Source of the DNA: G963678445 sp963678445
Lineage (GTDB): Bacteria > Hydrogenedentota > Hydrogenedentia > Hydrogenedentales > G963678445
NCBI GenBank assembly: GCA_963678445.1
Contig: OY782877.1
Coordinates: 3,038,001 to 3,102,000, forward strand
DNA length: 64,000 nt
Direction of reading: 5' to 3'
The notes under the pieces are model-generated. The model had not been told where the DNA came from. It saw nothing but the letters and a program-made list of their open reading frames with translations, and made no database searches. Below are positions 47,701 through 54,018 of this stretch, in pieces (the stretch's first letter is position 1; every line of letters starts with the position of its first letter). The position numbers were made by a program, and so were the translations under genes.

Positions 47701-49939
47701 CGATGATATGAACGGCGATGGTGTGGTTGATGACGCCGACAAGGCTTGGGTGTTGGCATTCTATCCTGAGTTCCAGTGGGAGATCCCGACCTCGGATCCG
47801 GGCGTCTGGATGTATGCCATTGATGATTACGAGTGTGGCTCGATCGATTTCGATAAACAAGCGTCTACTAAGGTAAGTGGCGTAGCTCGTCTGGAAACGC
47901 AGTTGAGTGCGGGTTCAGATGCCAAGCAAGAAGACGATCTTCTGTCAGAAGAAAATGCCGGGGACGATCTTTTTGTGACGGTATGTACTTCGGATTCGAT
48001 GCAACGCTTCGAGTCGTTCCGTGCCGTTGTGCCAGCTACGCTGCCTACACGAAGCGAGGGTGCACGCAAGGCGGGTATCCAGTTCTTCCCGCAGGTGAAC
48101 ACGAGCGCGAGTGCGTATATCAAGTCGAGTCCCGATGAAGATGCGGTACAGGATTTCTATGGACATGATATGCTCCAGGTGAATGTGCCAATGAAGATTC
48201 TGAATCTGGGCAACCAATTGGAGACGGTCTATATTGGCGGTGCCCCGCGTGCGCTGTTGGGTCTGGATATCTCTACCAACCGTGAGACGGCAGGCACGCT
48301 TGCCTCAGGTGAATCTGGCGAAGGAAGTGCAAAGACCTTCGTGGTTCAGGGACAGACATGGACCGAAGATGCGTTTATCGGTGAATGGCTGGTCGATGAG
48401 GGCTATGAAACCTATGAGATCGTGGGTAACGATGCAGACAGTCTGACGCTGCGTAGTGGAACCCCACGTAGCGGTCAGTGGCGCATTGTCACCGAGCCGA
48501 CTTTCCTCGAGCAAGTAACCGTGGAATTGTACAATGAAGGTACAGATGCGGACTTCAATCCGTTGCTGGACTTGCTGCCACTGAGCCAGGATCAGGCGGT
48601 GAGCGGTGTGGCCTTGTATCGCGACAATGACGCGCATCCGGATAACCGCAATGGCCAATTTGATCCTACTGTGGATATCCCGTTGCCGTTGGATGCTGCG
48701 CCGGTATACACCGGGCAGACTGGCGAAAACACGCAAGTGCGTTTTGTCTTCTCCTCGCCAGGTACGGATGATTTGCCTGTGCCGTTGGAGGAACAGGAAC
48801 GCAATCGTCAATGGGTGCCAGACACCTTTGGAACAACAGCGAGCCACAGTTTTGCTGGCGCGGATTTCTTCGTCGTCGTGCGGGTGTCCAATAATATGCA
48901 GGATGGCGATAACTTCCGCATCGGTCTGGTGAACTGGGGTCCCAATACGCCGACAGCACCGGATCCGGATACTTGGGCGCGTCTGTCGGGTGAAGAACGC
49001 AACGGTTTCGCGAAGTTTGAAGAATTTCCGTGGGCCGAGCATGGCGTAGGTTTTATCACCTACTTCAAGGATGCACCGGTAAGCTATTTCATGGATGGCG
49101 CACAGGCGGGACGCCGAACGGATAACAGTGGATTTAACTGGTTGCGTTCGGCCAGCACGCAGAAACGCCGTTCCAGCGTGGTGACTGCACGACCCAAGCC
49201 AGTAACCCCGACTTCGGTAGTAGTTTCCTCGGCTTCCCAAACAGAACTGCCGTCGCAGGTGCTTCCTGAGTCGCCATTTACCGTGGTGCTCCGTGGTGAG
49301 AACTTTGGTACAGCGCCAGAGGTGATTTTGAGCGGTTATGCGGTAGAAATAACACAGGCCACGGATACGGCGATTAATTTGTCATTGACGACAGATGGTG
49401 CCGCAGCACCAGTAGAGCCGGTTGTATTGATTGTGCGTAATACGGAAACCAAAGAAGAGGCGGTGCGCTCGGATCTGTTTACACTGAAATCGGGTACGGC
49501 AGAAGAAAAACCGGAGATTTCAGGTGTAACGCCAGGTAAAGGATCGAAGGACATGTTCCCGGTTACTGTAGAGGGCACGGGGTTTGCCGCCCGCGAAGAG
49601 GTTCAGGTGCTCTTTGGCGGTACGCTGATGCCGGTATTGGCCGTAAACGAATCAGGAACGAGTATTACGGTAGGGTTCCCCACAGGCGGTATTCCTGGCA
49701 GCGGTGCATTGGATGTGACGGTGCGCAATACGGCTAAATCGACCGAAGATATTTTGGTGGCTGGTTTCGAATATGAGAACGCGGCGATTCGTCCGGGTAA
49801 ACGCGTGAGTTTCCTGGGCTGCTCGTCTGAAACGGATGCAGGTCGTCCTGGTATTGTTGGCGATGGACTTGTACTCCTGTTTGTCTTGGGTGCGTTGTAT
49901 ATTGCAGCGCGCCGGAAATTAGGACAAGCGATACAATAA
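38738..49939 (+). CDS. Giant exported protein with two homologous halves, PKD, dockerin-like and IPT/TIG parts
   Basis: About 3733 residues. GTG 38738 is chosen because GGAGGAG lies 8 nt upstream and a signal peptide follows (LGLTIAVMGMLSVLGIVSG). Residues about 230-1890 and 2110-3480 are homologous halves: both carry PVDSYS, AYSSSFT, TDIGADPFGAPGNGGF, GGDPWWK and DFYGHDM. Two PKD domains (WQFGDG and WNFGDG) sit between them at about 1900-2090, followed by EGEGAADGEDDEA. Each half has one dockerin/EF-hand-like loop (DLDGDGIADDMSGDG, DLDGDGQADDMNGDG). Two IPT/TIG domains lie near 3495-3690. The end is FLGCSSE, a hydrophobic helix and ARRK, like a CTERM sorting signal. No enzyme domain was recognised; a surface protein is likely. 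Confidence 0.85.
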   Translation: MSIKHGAMLGLTIAVMGMLSVLGIVSGPGADGGHGVSAATTQPGLETSYARAVSEPPTQADALADVLTTPAQEPIALPEATKVASAAAPGTIIKDLLAQSVLAQDVELLCDLIPNIAIEGNFSAVDAELPVWFYHDMRNAEDNSLSTEVTAMEWYFKQPAVVDGEEVWGDPDVYQARIDYTAFPEQARVSYTYAEDGSYDVGVRIRVGATWCPPQSDPPYVFRGLVSVGSVPAAKFETTDLLQDADTYAIVPSSNWVQLFSFNMSYGEKEYAPRALTQLRFRLRADPKAAEREYRVAGGPTEDNIRTFAIYLDADGSDDFDPDEDAEVVVWDSHGYPYEMPTLGAGNITYNGHNYVINDVEYNLNFALDPSQAAFDAANPYSNSNPKFPQEKWITAAPGDGNTYFLVFQTSSTWHAPQTLSYELLDARMDRISVQNAAVLGFPRKTDGTPVDSYSPNFYDLNAPEILAPEAGYSSSFTIQDLRGPEAPSQPASYANIWNYQQRMYTPLSEYVRPRWDKGTALMNIVQGETLDLRKLIPVEAWEPLIGIDAHGGSCIADQPREINVIFTDIGADPFGAPGNGGFDPREGLERFTSWQHDDYTVAAGEDYAFNGVWLWYDTEGGDSCKRYCPGNGVFDAPVPNGRNGATLVDFPMVPEILTEFGESSYAEEMQHYEWEYIPFPPGGGDPWWKIRLRFSGGRRRAPTDVCTGYFEVIPDPVPEAQYDYFLVMRADSGYEDISGRTGDGVGILPGADFRCFIEPRRWHPGSPATDNTPEVPAHWDGGVLLTSFDFDDLLPYPALANPYLQEKLNIDPKMIGFWQDNADANDNVCSALEYPCTGTYSSPLPWWNERMMNRDTVKPLRTTVEVHDLVMTYSTDSYYAKETPIHPAQDISRWYIGIVLSSDYLVRGTGFPDWVDPAIFVIQSGGETLPFGLLEFRFMNFNYPDITPDQSDRIFNDDHQTAVQYAFETVPFKLNGDAIDSQNMWPRSSDFRNPYEQPTLPRFSTWPMKNAPVSMGFSSYCYLADDGGNNEPFLTPTSSESTRTYEDDVYVFVVEDQTVAFGDVSGCWLVDSAGAKFRILSNSGTALTLEKGHAAYNGREYLTHPDGTISLSTYPYGIGVGQEYAVRRGHWMIVRDTLRRGTYPRMEDWSAGLAQSNGTPGPNGEARGARLLKQYIGASSQPTGMLGFNLVGTEDNNVNADAEISLQGITVAFWGPEFKVGHLAKLDATAGAFSGIQLYEDTNGSGVFEGPVLYETAMETLTVNAGQDEIIPVAPSMLEWKNKPEPVDLDGDGIADDMSGDGVVASDQGMSLITGLPLEADEVTRWDGLSDEAWVVSLNPLNPWTVPHADNDREAEAKRVASSLSDVSTVWDLNQNMSMAGWPSFWGETPAWVQATPLASLEKEAKASSAAMLANNKGDDLFVVVRTSDSIPAFSEFRCVVPATLPGGGRPDSERLAGVKMLPAAYISPGAFRKANPEEGAVQDFYGHDMMAVDVPAALVDMTEPLLPDVGLQVPVIEPGSPGFAALGIDVSANRPENTIASGEKGAALANGFQPIDIPDTVSEVYFADGAWTAETVGFWLIGESSADDLESRIEAYEITAVQGDELILRAGAPRNDSPWLIIKNPTFLEQVVVELYEANEAGGFDPMRDLLPLDYEDPAAGHTSGLALYRDNDWHPLNRNGEFDPPVRDEDGNVLEYIDLPLRLDHPPMWIGTVGGEPQNQARFVFSRPGTDDLIGLDDVPYETQARNRQWVPQTFGNAPSDADYGPDFFVVARTSRDMSKGDSFQVGLVSWGPNTPTEPDPDNFKASVAQTDDLGRVINDFDMFSEYPWGSRALGFITFFKDAPEVRYWGYDKDERKEVPRTELDHSQDQSRIGRWIRTNTPVASMTRPIVALEPPVVDFTADRNRQVAGGDVNFTLRATGTIAKVLWQFGDGLTSSEENPTHTYARAGLYTVSLTVTDRFGVQDTETKTDFIEILAEAPIADFIADPQVGNITPDPLSGKQPGLDVYFYDRSVGTDAIQPTAYFWNFGDGETSTQTPTEEEPLVHRYLAEGFYTVTLEVTFRDTTTGDTLKKTQTINNYITVLECIGCDTQNEGEGAADGEDDEAPAADFAVETLIRDKESLVPLTDWVPLCYFTMGYPAETPAPRVLRTLTYKILPDKREPKDLNYGNFGAPNPSDILEFGLFKETPADDEGGDGDEDARNHVLDSVYDDLLYTWDSLGTPLGRIISQSTMGGMTYTLDFIGAGTPDDPEFPVEAEPVDDDDKLGGASYILAVRTSAVWRSMLTMGCHVLNAEMILPTTGEYPVKDEDEPDAEPTPVDSYSVDFRNGEAFEPEAAYSSSFTAWDISSAPGDEKRPTFFNTWNHPPQLYTPIAEQTRPRWNKLDDLLEMTAGELLEIRKLLSLDSWTDMIGLNIQSTKSVHFDATGRDISSKDAAQLREVNLILTDIGADPFGAPGNGGFNPNDALKRVTTHVGVTFLAMETASKEDITFNGAWVWHDTNNNGVFDAPTPNENEGVTFNGDFPLFPDDFRTTDANLDLISGDILQWEYIALPPGGGDPWWKLKMNFWGGRRRRDIDEDDVEGYLETTPDNAASDAYSGSEYTSDYFVVVRTDSGFQDISMTSPSGTGATMGADFRAFIEPRRTDSKGNQVGGVYVDSMIPHPSSGDTYWQDEVYWGSEEPWWPERTINAKASKPARIGLDVHDLVLVYESESAHSYETDIFFGDGPNSDAGCLGFVMGFGDPTDFEYWMDPFDLQRARFYNGHTVGVLRYRYFGSISINLIGDSVVRFAYDETNSRGQFAFETTPFHNNEAPEEDGRSAAYPNPPAQPFLPWYSTWPKENNPYEYPRLSDWPADAVQARLLTQKVDIDSSHTAMLGINAVTSTDPIVQAGREAPSLAVMYVAFWGPDFTPSDLKPLDAEGKRYDSGVLLWQDADNNGTFFEAKPFEDYTDLPITGAGFDELVPLRNLTWPTESELVDLDGDGQADDMNGDGVVDDADKAWVLAFYPEFQWEIPTSDPGVWMYAIDDYECGSIDFDKQASTKVSGVARLETQLSAGSDAKQEDDLLSEENAGDDLFVTVCTSDSMQRFESFRAVVPATLPTRSEGARKAGIQFFPQVNTSASAYIKSSPDEDAVQDFYGHDMLQVNVPMKILNLGNQLETVYIGGAPRALLGLDISTNRETAGTLASGESGEGSAKTFVVQGQTWTEDAFIGEWLVDEGYETYEIVGNDADSLTLRSGTPRSGQWRIVTEPTFLEQVTVELYNEGTDADFNPLLDLLPLSQDQAVSGVALYRDNDAHPDNRNGQFDPTVDIPLPLDAAPVYTGQTGENTQVRFVFSSPGTDDLPVPLEEQERNRQWVPDTFGTTASHSFAGADFFVVVRVSNNMQDGDNFRIGLVNWGPNTPTAPDPDTWARLSGEERNGFAKFEEFPWAEHGVGFITYFKDAPVSYFMDGAQAGRRTDNSGFNWLRSASTQKRRSSVVTARPKPVTPTSVVVSSASQTELPSQVLPESPFTVVLRGENFGTAPEVILSGYAVEITQATDTAINLSLTTDGAAAPVEPVVLIVRNTETKEEAVRSDLFTLKSGTAEEKPEISGVTPGKGSKDMFPVTVEGTGFAAREEVQVLFGGTLMPVLAVNESGTSITVGFPTGGIPGSGALDVTVRNTAKSTEDILVAGFEYENAAIRPGKRVSFLGCSSETDAGRPGIVGDGLVLLFVLGALYIAARRKLGQAIQ

Positions 49940-50075
49940 GGGATGCGAATAGGGTCGTGCGATCGGGTGCAGACGAAATGATGTTGTGTGCACCCGGCGC
50001 GCCCTGTGAGTTGCGTGCTACAAGGTGTGGCGGTTTGTAACGAAACCGGCCGGAGCCATGAAAGGAACGCGATAC

Positions 50076-52481
50076 GTGAATGCGAGCGTAGGTCGGATAG
50101 GAAAATCCACTCTCCTGGTGGTCTTGGTATTGGTAGCGGCGCCGTGCGCTATGGCCTTTGTGCCGTGGGGCGGCTGGGACAGCTTTGGCGTGCTGCGCTA
50201 TGCAACGTGGCGCTTTGGCGAATTTGACACGGATAATAACGGAGAAATCGAAAGCGACGAAGGTCTTCCTATTTATCTTGAGGGGGGATCGAGCGGGTTT
50301 ACTCCAGATGAGTTGTCTATAGTTAAGGATGCCTTTCAGGTTTGGCAGGATGTACCGACATCGTATGCGCGGGTGCGTTATGCTGGGACTTTTGATGACC
50401 CCATCCAGGTCTTGGAAGATTCGTTGTTGTCGGTCTCGATGCAGGTAACGGATGTGCCTGAGGGTAGTGAGAGCGAAGTGGCGGACCCGGATGATGTTTT
50501 GGTGCCGGAAGCGACGTTTCCAGTGTTGGGGGTGACGGTAGTCCTGTTTGCGATTGATGAGACGGTGGTGGAGGTGGATGGAGAGGGCTATCTGGTGCCG
50601 GCGGGAACGATTCTGGATTCGGATATCATTATTGATGCAGCGAGTCATCGTACAGCCGAGGGGGCGGTAGAGCCGTTGGTAGATCTTAAGTCGACATTGG
50701 TGCATGAAATAGGGCATATGTTTGGTTTGGCCCATTCGCCTGTGAGTAATTTGAATGCCCTTGACGAACAGGCTGCGGGGGCGGAAACTTTGTTGCTGGA
50801 AAAAGAGGCGTTCTGGTTTACCAACCCCCAAGGTGAGACGGGTTATATTGGGGTGACGCCGACAATGTTCCCGATTGCGTTCTTTACGGAGACTTCGGCA
50901 GGCTATCGGTATGATGGCGGTGCGGATTTAGCGCCGGATGACATCTCGGGGATTTCGTTTTTATATCCGCGGGGCAGCATGTCGAATTTCTTCGATATAG
51001 AGCAAGAAGTACGTACACGCACGCGTAGAGCCTCCGGATTACCGTCTGCGGTGGTGATGGGGTCGCATGTGGTGGCGTGGGCGGATATCGATAATAGTCC
51101 GGATACGCCACGTGTCCCGTTATTTAGTACGCTGAGTGGTTTATACGAGCCGCAAAAAGATGTGAAATTGGCCGGACGTTTTCGCCTGAAAGGACTTTGG
51201 AAGCAGTTTGAAGTGCCGGGGATGGACAATACACGTTTTAATCCGACGTATACGCTGAGTTCGAGTCCATTGAACGAATCGGGCTTTACGTATCAGGCTC
51301 CGGAAGGACTTACGCCGTTTTCCATTGATGGATTGCAAGGTGAGTTGGGATTTTCAGAGACACAGCGGACGGAGAGTGATTATTCAACGAGCTTTTTGTC
51401 CGAAGTTTTCCACGAGACAGAGAATTTGACTGGGGTGACGAATTCAAATTCGGGTACGCCGTTGGTCTGGAGTTTTGAAAAGGATACGGTGGTAAGTTCG
51501 GTGAGTGGCGACACGTTGCCGACGATATTGCCGGATAATGAGCCGATGTTTGGTGATCCCAATGATATCTGCCCGATGAATGTGATCAGTGGCGGCGGTA
51601 CAGAGGTGGCGGCTTCGTTGGGTGGCGGCATGCGCGGCATGCGTGGGTTCCGTGATGCAGTTTTATTGGATTCTGCTGTAGGGGCCGCGGTGGTCGAGTT
51701 GTATTATTCAGCGGCGCCGTTTGTGGCACGGTTCTTGGTACGCCATCCTGTGGCGCAGATGACGTCGCAGCGTGTGATGTCGGCCTTGATGTGGTCTGTG
51801 AAACATTGGATGGGGGTGTTGAGTATGTGTGGCGTACTGTTATGTGGATGGGGGTTGCGACGTTTCCGCCGTCGGCGTGCGGTTGTTTTTGGTGTGATGC
51901 TGCTGGTGGGGGTGCTGGGCGCGGTGTCGGCGCAGGCGAGCCAAGTCTATTTGACGACGCCAGAAATGGTGCAGAAGGCCAGTGAAGTGGTGGCGGGCAA
52001 GGTTGTGGCAGCGGAAAGCCGCTGGAAAGGTCGCCATATTTATACGGATGTCGTGGTGGAGGTGCAAGAGGAGGCGAAGGGCAGTTTGAATAAGGGCTCG
52101 TCGGTATCGGTGTCGGTGATGGGAGGACGTATTGGTGCGCTGGTAATGCGCACGAGTGCCTATCCGACGTTTAAGAAGGATGAAGAGGTGGTGTTGTATT
52201 TGCAGCCGGGTGAAGAGGGCGGTTATTCGTTGTATGGCGGGCTGCAGGGCAAGCTGAAGGTGGAGACGGATTCAGACTCGAAGGCACAGTATGTGTGTGC
52301 GGACACGCCTGCTAATGTGCCGACGTTGCTTTCGGATGCGAAGGTGCTGAATGAGGCGGAGGATAAGGATGAAACAGCGGAAAAAACGTCGGCAATGGAT
52401 ATGAAACGGGTTCCTCTAAAGGACTATATGTCTTATCTGCGTAGTTTGGCGCAGGCGCAGGAGGCGGCGAAGGCCCGTTAG
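50076..52481 (+). CDS. Matrixin-like metalloprotease fused to a second exported domain
   Basis: About 801 residues. GTG 50076 has AAAGGA 9 nt upstream; ATG 50058, in the same frame, is the alternative. A signal peptide (STLLVVLVLVAAPCAMA) is followed by a metzincin domain with zinc site HEIGHMFGLAH and a Met-turn candidate in TPTMFPIAF, so it is probably an active exported protease. After a Ser/Thr-rich stretch comes a hydrophobic helix with RRFRRRRA (anchor-like), then immediately a second signal-like helix (VMLLVGVLGAVSAQA). A separate domain ends the protein (PEMVQKASEVVAGKVVAAES, then YPTFKKDEEVVLYLQPGEEG). In other bacteria I know the last domain as a separate exported protein near matrixins. 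A terminator follows. Confidence 0.8.
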   Translation: MNASVGRIGKSTLLVVLVLVAAPCAMAFVPWGGWDSFGVLRYATWRFGEFDTDNNGEIESDEGLPIYLEGGSSGFTPDELSIVKDAFQVWQDVPTSYARVRYAGTFDDPIQVLEDSLLSVSMQVTDVPEGSESEVADPDDVLVPEATFPVLGVTVVLFAIDETVVEVDGEGYLVPAGTILDSDIIIDAASHRTAEGAVEPLVDLKSTLVHEIGHMFGLAHSPVSNLNALDEQAAGAETLLLEKEAFWFTNPQGETGYIGVTPTMFPIAFFTETSAGYRYDGGADLAPDDISGISFLYPRGSMSNFFDIEQEVRTRTRRASGLPSAVVMGSHVVAWADIDNSPDTPRVPLFSTLSGLYEPQKDVKLAGRFRLKGLWKQFEVPGMDNTRFNPTYTLSSSPLNESGFTYQAPEGLTPFSIDGLQGELGFSETQRTESDYSTSFLSEVFHETENLTGVTNSNSGTPLVWSFEKDTVVSSVSGDTLPTILPDNEPMFGDPNDICPMNVISGGGTEVAASLGGGMRGMRGFRDAVLLDSAVGAAVVELYYSAAPFVARFLVRHPVAQMTSQRVMSALMWSVKHWMGVLSMCGVLLCGWGLRRFRRRRAVVFGVMLLVGVLGAVSAQASQVYLTTPEMVQKASEVVAGKVVAAESRWKGRHIYTDVVVEVQEEAKGSLNKGSSVSVSVMGGRIGALVMRTSAYPTFKKDEEVVLYLQPGEEGGYSLYGGLQGKLKVETDSDSKAQYVCADTPANVPTLLSDAKVLNEAEDKDETAEKTSAMDMKRVPLKDYMSYLRSLAQAQEAAKAR

Positions 52482-52503
52482 GGTTTGGTATGGACTGAGT
52501 TGA

Positions 52504-52531
52504 GCCGGGGAGGGTATTCCCCGGCTTTTTT
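52504..52531 (+). terminator. Rho-independent terminator after the metalloprotease gene
   Basis: GCCGGGGA (52504-52511) pairs with TCCCCGGC (52518-52525) and is followed by six Ts. The rest of the 287-bp gap to gspC shows no clear element. Confidence 0.88.
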
Positions 52532-52768
52532 AGTTCGGAAGTACTTTTATGGTGTGGACCGGGGGTTTTGCTGTGTTTGTTCTTTGCGTTTTGTGAACGG
52601 AATCCGCTAAACTACGAAGGTTGGATATTTTGCTTGTCTCGGCTGGAGAGATGTCAACCTGTGGGGGTGTTGAAACGTTTTTTTTATGCACGGAACGGCT
52701 TAAGTTTGCTTTGTGGTTGCGTGTTGTTTTTGCTGTGCTGGGGAAGGTGCTGAACGGAAAAGGATTTT

Positions 52769-53701
52769 GTGAAAATGCTTCAAGGGCTCGTTATACGGCA
52801 GGCCTTTATTGTGCTGGATGTGTTGCTGGTGCTGGCCGCTTTGGCGACGGTGGGTGGGGTGGGGGTGAAGTTGGTTCAGCCGCCGGAGCATGCAGTGGCT
52901 GCTTTGGAGACGCCGGTTGAGGAGGGGGATGTGGCGTCGATGGTGCAGCGGGTAGCGGCACGTAGTGAGTATGCGTCAATTGTGGATGGGGGCTTGTTTG
53001 GGGATGCGGGCCGCTTTGATCCTGCGCAGGAGCAGCTGGCTCCACCGCCGCCGGTGGTAGAGGAGGTGGCGGAAGATGTGGCGGATACGGAGCTGGATTT
53101 AACATTAGTAGGGACGATTGCATTGGCCCCGAAAGATCCGTTTGCATCGGCCATGATTGAGAATCCGGTGACTCGGGAGGGGGCTAAGATTTATGTGCTG
53201 GGCCAGGAGGTGGTGGAAAAGGTAGTGCTGGAAGAGATTTATCCGAGAGAGGTGATGTTGCTAAATCGGCGCAACAGCCCGGCGACACGAGAGCGGTTAC
53301 GTATGGATGAGGAAGAGGAGGACGATGAAAAACCACGTACACCGGTGGTTACGTCGCGACCGCGGTCATCATCTACAGAGCGGATAGCCCTGAATAAACG
53401 CGAATTTATCAATGATTTATATGCCAACTATGCTGATTTGGTGACGAAGGTGCAGCCGGAGTTGTATCGGGATGCCAGTGGCAAGGTGGTGGGGGTGACG
53501 GCGGATAATATCAGTCAGGTGCCGTTGGCGAAGAAATTGGGGCTGGCAGATGGGGATGTATTGCAGACGGTGAATAATGAAAAGATAGATAGTGAGCAGA
53601 AGATTTTGGAGATGGTGCAGAAGTATCAGAATGCGACTGCGTTTCGGGTTGGTATTTTGCGTAATGGTAAAACAAAGGTCATTACGTACAATTTAAACTA
53701 G
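52769..53701 (+). CDS. gspC: Type II secretion system protein C-like, with PDZ domain
   Basis: 310 residues. One N-terminal membrane helix (VLLVLAALATVGGVGVKL) is followed by an HR-like domain around 95-170 (LDLTLVGTIALAPKDPFAS, YVLGQEVVEKVVLEEIYP), where GspC contacts the secretin. An acidic then basic linker leads to a PDZ domain near 225-310 (VTADNISQVPLAKKLGLADGD, FRVGILRNGKTKVI). This is the inner-membrane link between platform and secretin. The start is GTG 52769, with ATG 52775 as an equal alternative after AAAAGGA. It is the first gene of the gsp run. Confidence 0.85.
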   Translation: MKMLQGLVIRQAFIVLDVLLVLAALATVGGVGVKLVQPPEHAVAALETPVEEGDVASMVQRVAARSEYASIVDGGLFGDAGRFDPAQEQLAPPPPVVEEVAEDVADTELDLTLVGTIALAPKDPFASAMIENPVTREGAKIYVLGQEVVEKVVLEEIYPREVMLLNRRNSPATRERLRMDEEEEDDEKPRTPVVTSRPRSSSTERIALNKREFINDLYANYADLVTKVQPELYRDASGKVVGVTADNISQVPLAKKLGLADGDVLQTVNNEKIDSEQKILEMVQKYQNATAFRVGILRNGKTKVITYNLN

Positions 53702-54018
53702 TGTCGTCTGGCAGTTGGAAGCAGGCGAGATGCTTCTTGCTGTGTATGCTACTATAGTAGGTTTTGTTTTCTGGACAGCTTTTGGACTGCTCGTCAGGAT
53801 AGCGTTTTTGAGGGCACAACCAAGAGGATGTCTTTTTGTGAGTGAGTTAAAGTTTAGTTTTAGGATGCTTTTTTAGCCGTGAGGCGTTAAAGGGCGTATT
53901 TTTGGAACGGTTTTCTTTTCTTGTATGGTTAGGAAAAGAGACGGTTTAAATATGTATATGAATGCATAAGGATGGAACGGCGACGCAGAATGCGTCGCGA
54001 TGGTAAGGCGGACCGATT
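53702..54018. other. gspC-gspD gap with a half repeat copy
   Basis: 317 bp between gspC and gspD, wide for an operon of this kind. It holds repeat half-copy H and a weak promoter-like pair (TTGGAA, 16 nt, TATGGT) near 53900. No coding signal. Confidence 0.5.
53745..53801 (-). repeat. Dispersed intergenic repeat, left half only, copy H
   Basis: In reverse, it reads CAGTCCAAAAGCTGTCCAGA then AAACAAAACC, matching the left block of the family. The terminal hairpin is absent. Match is weaker than in the full copies. Confidence 0.5.
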
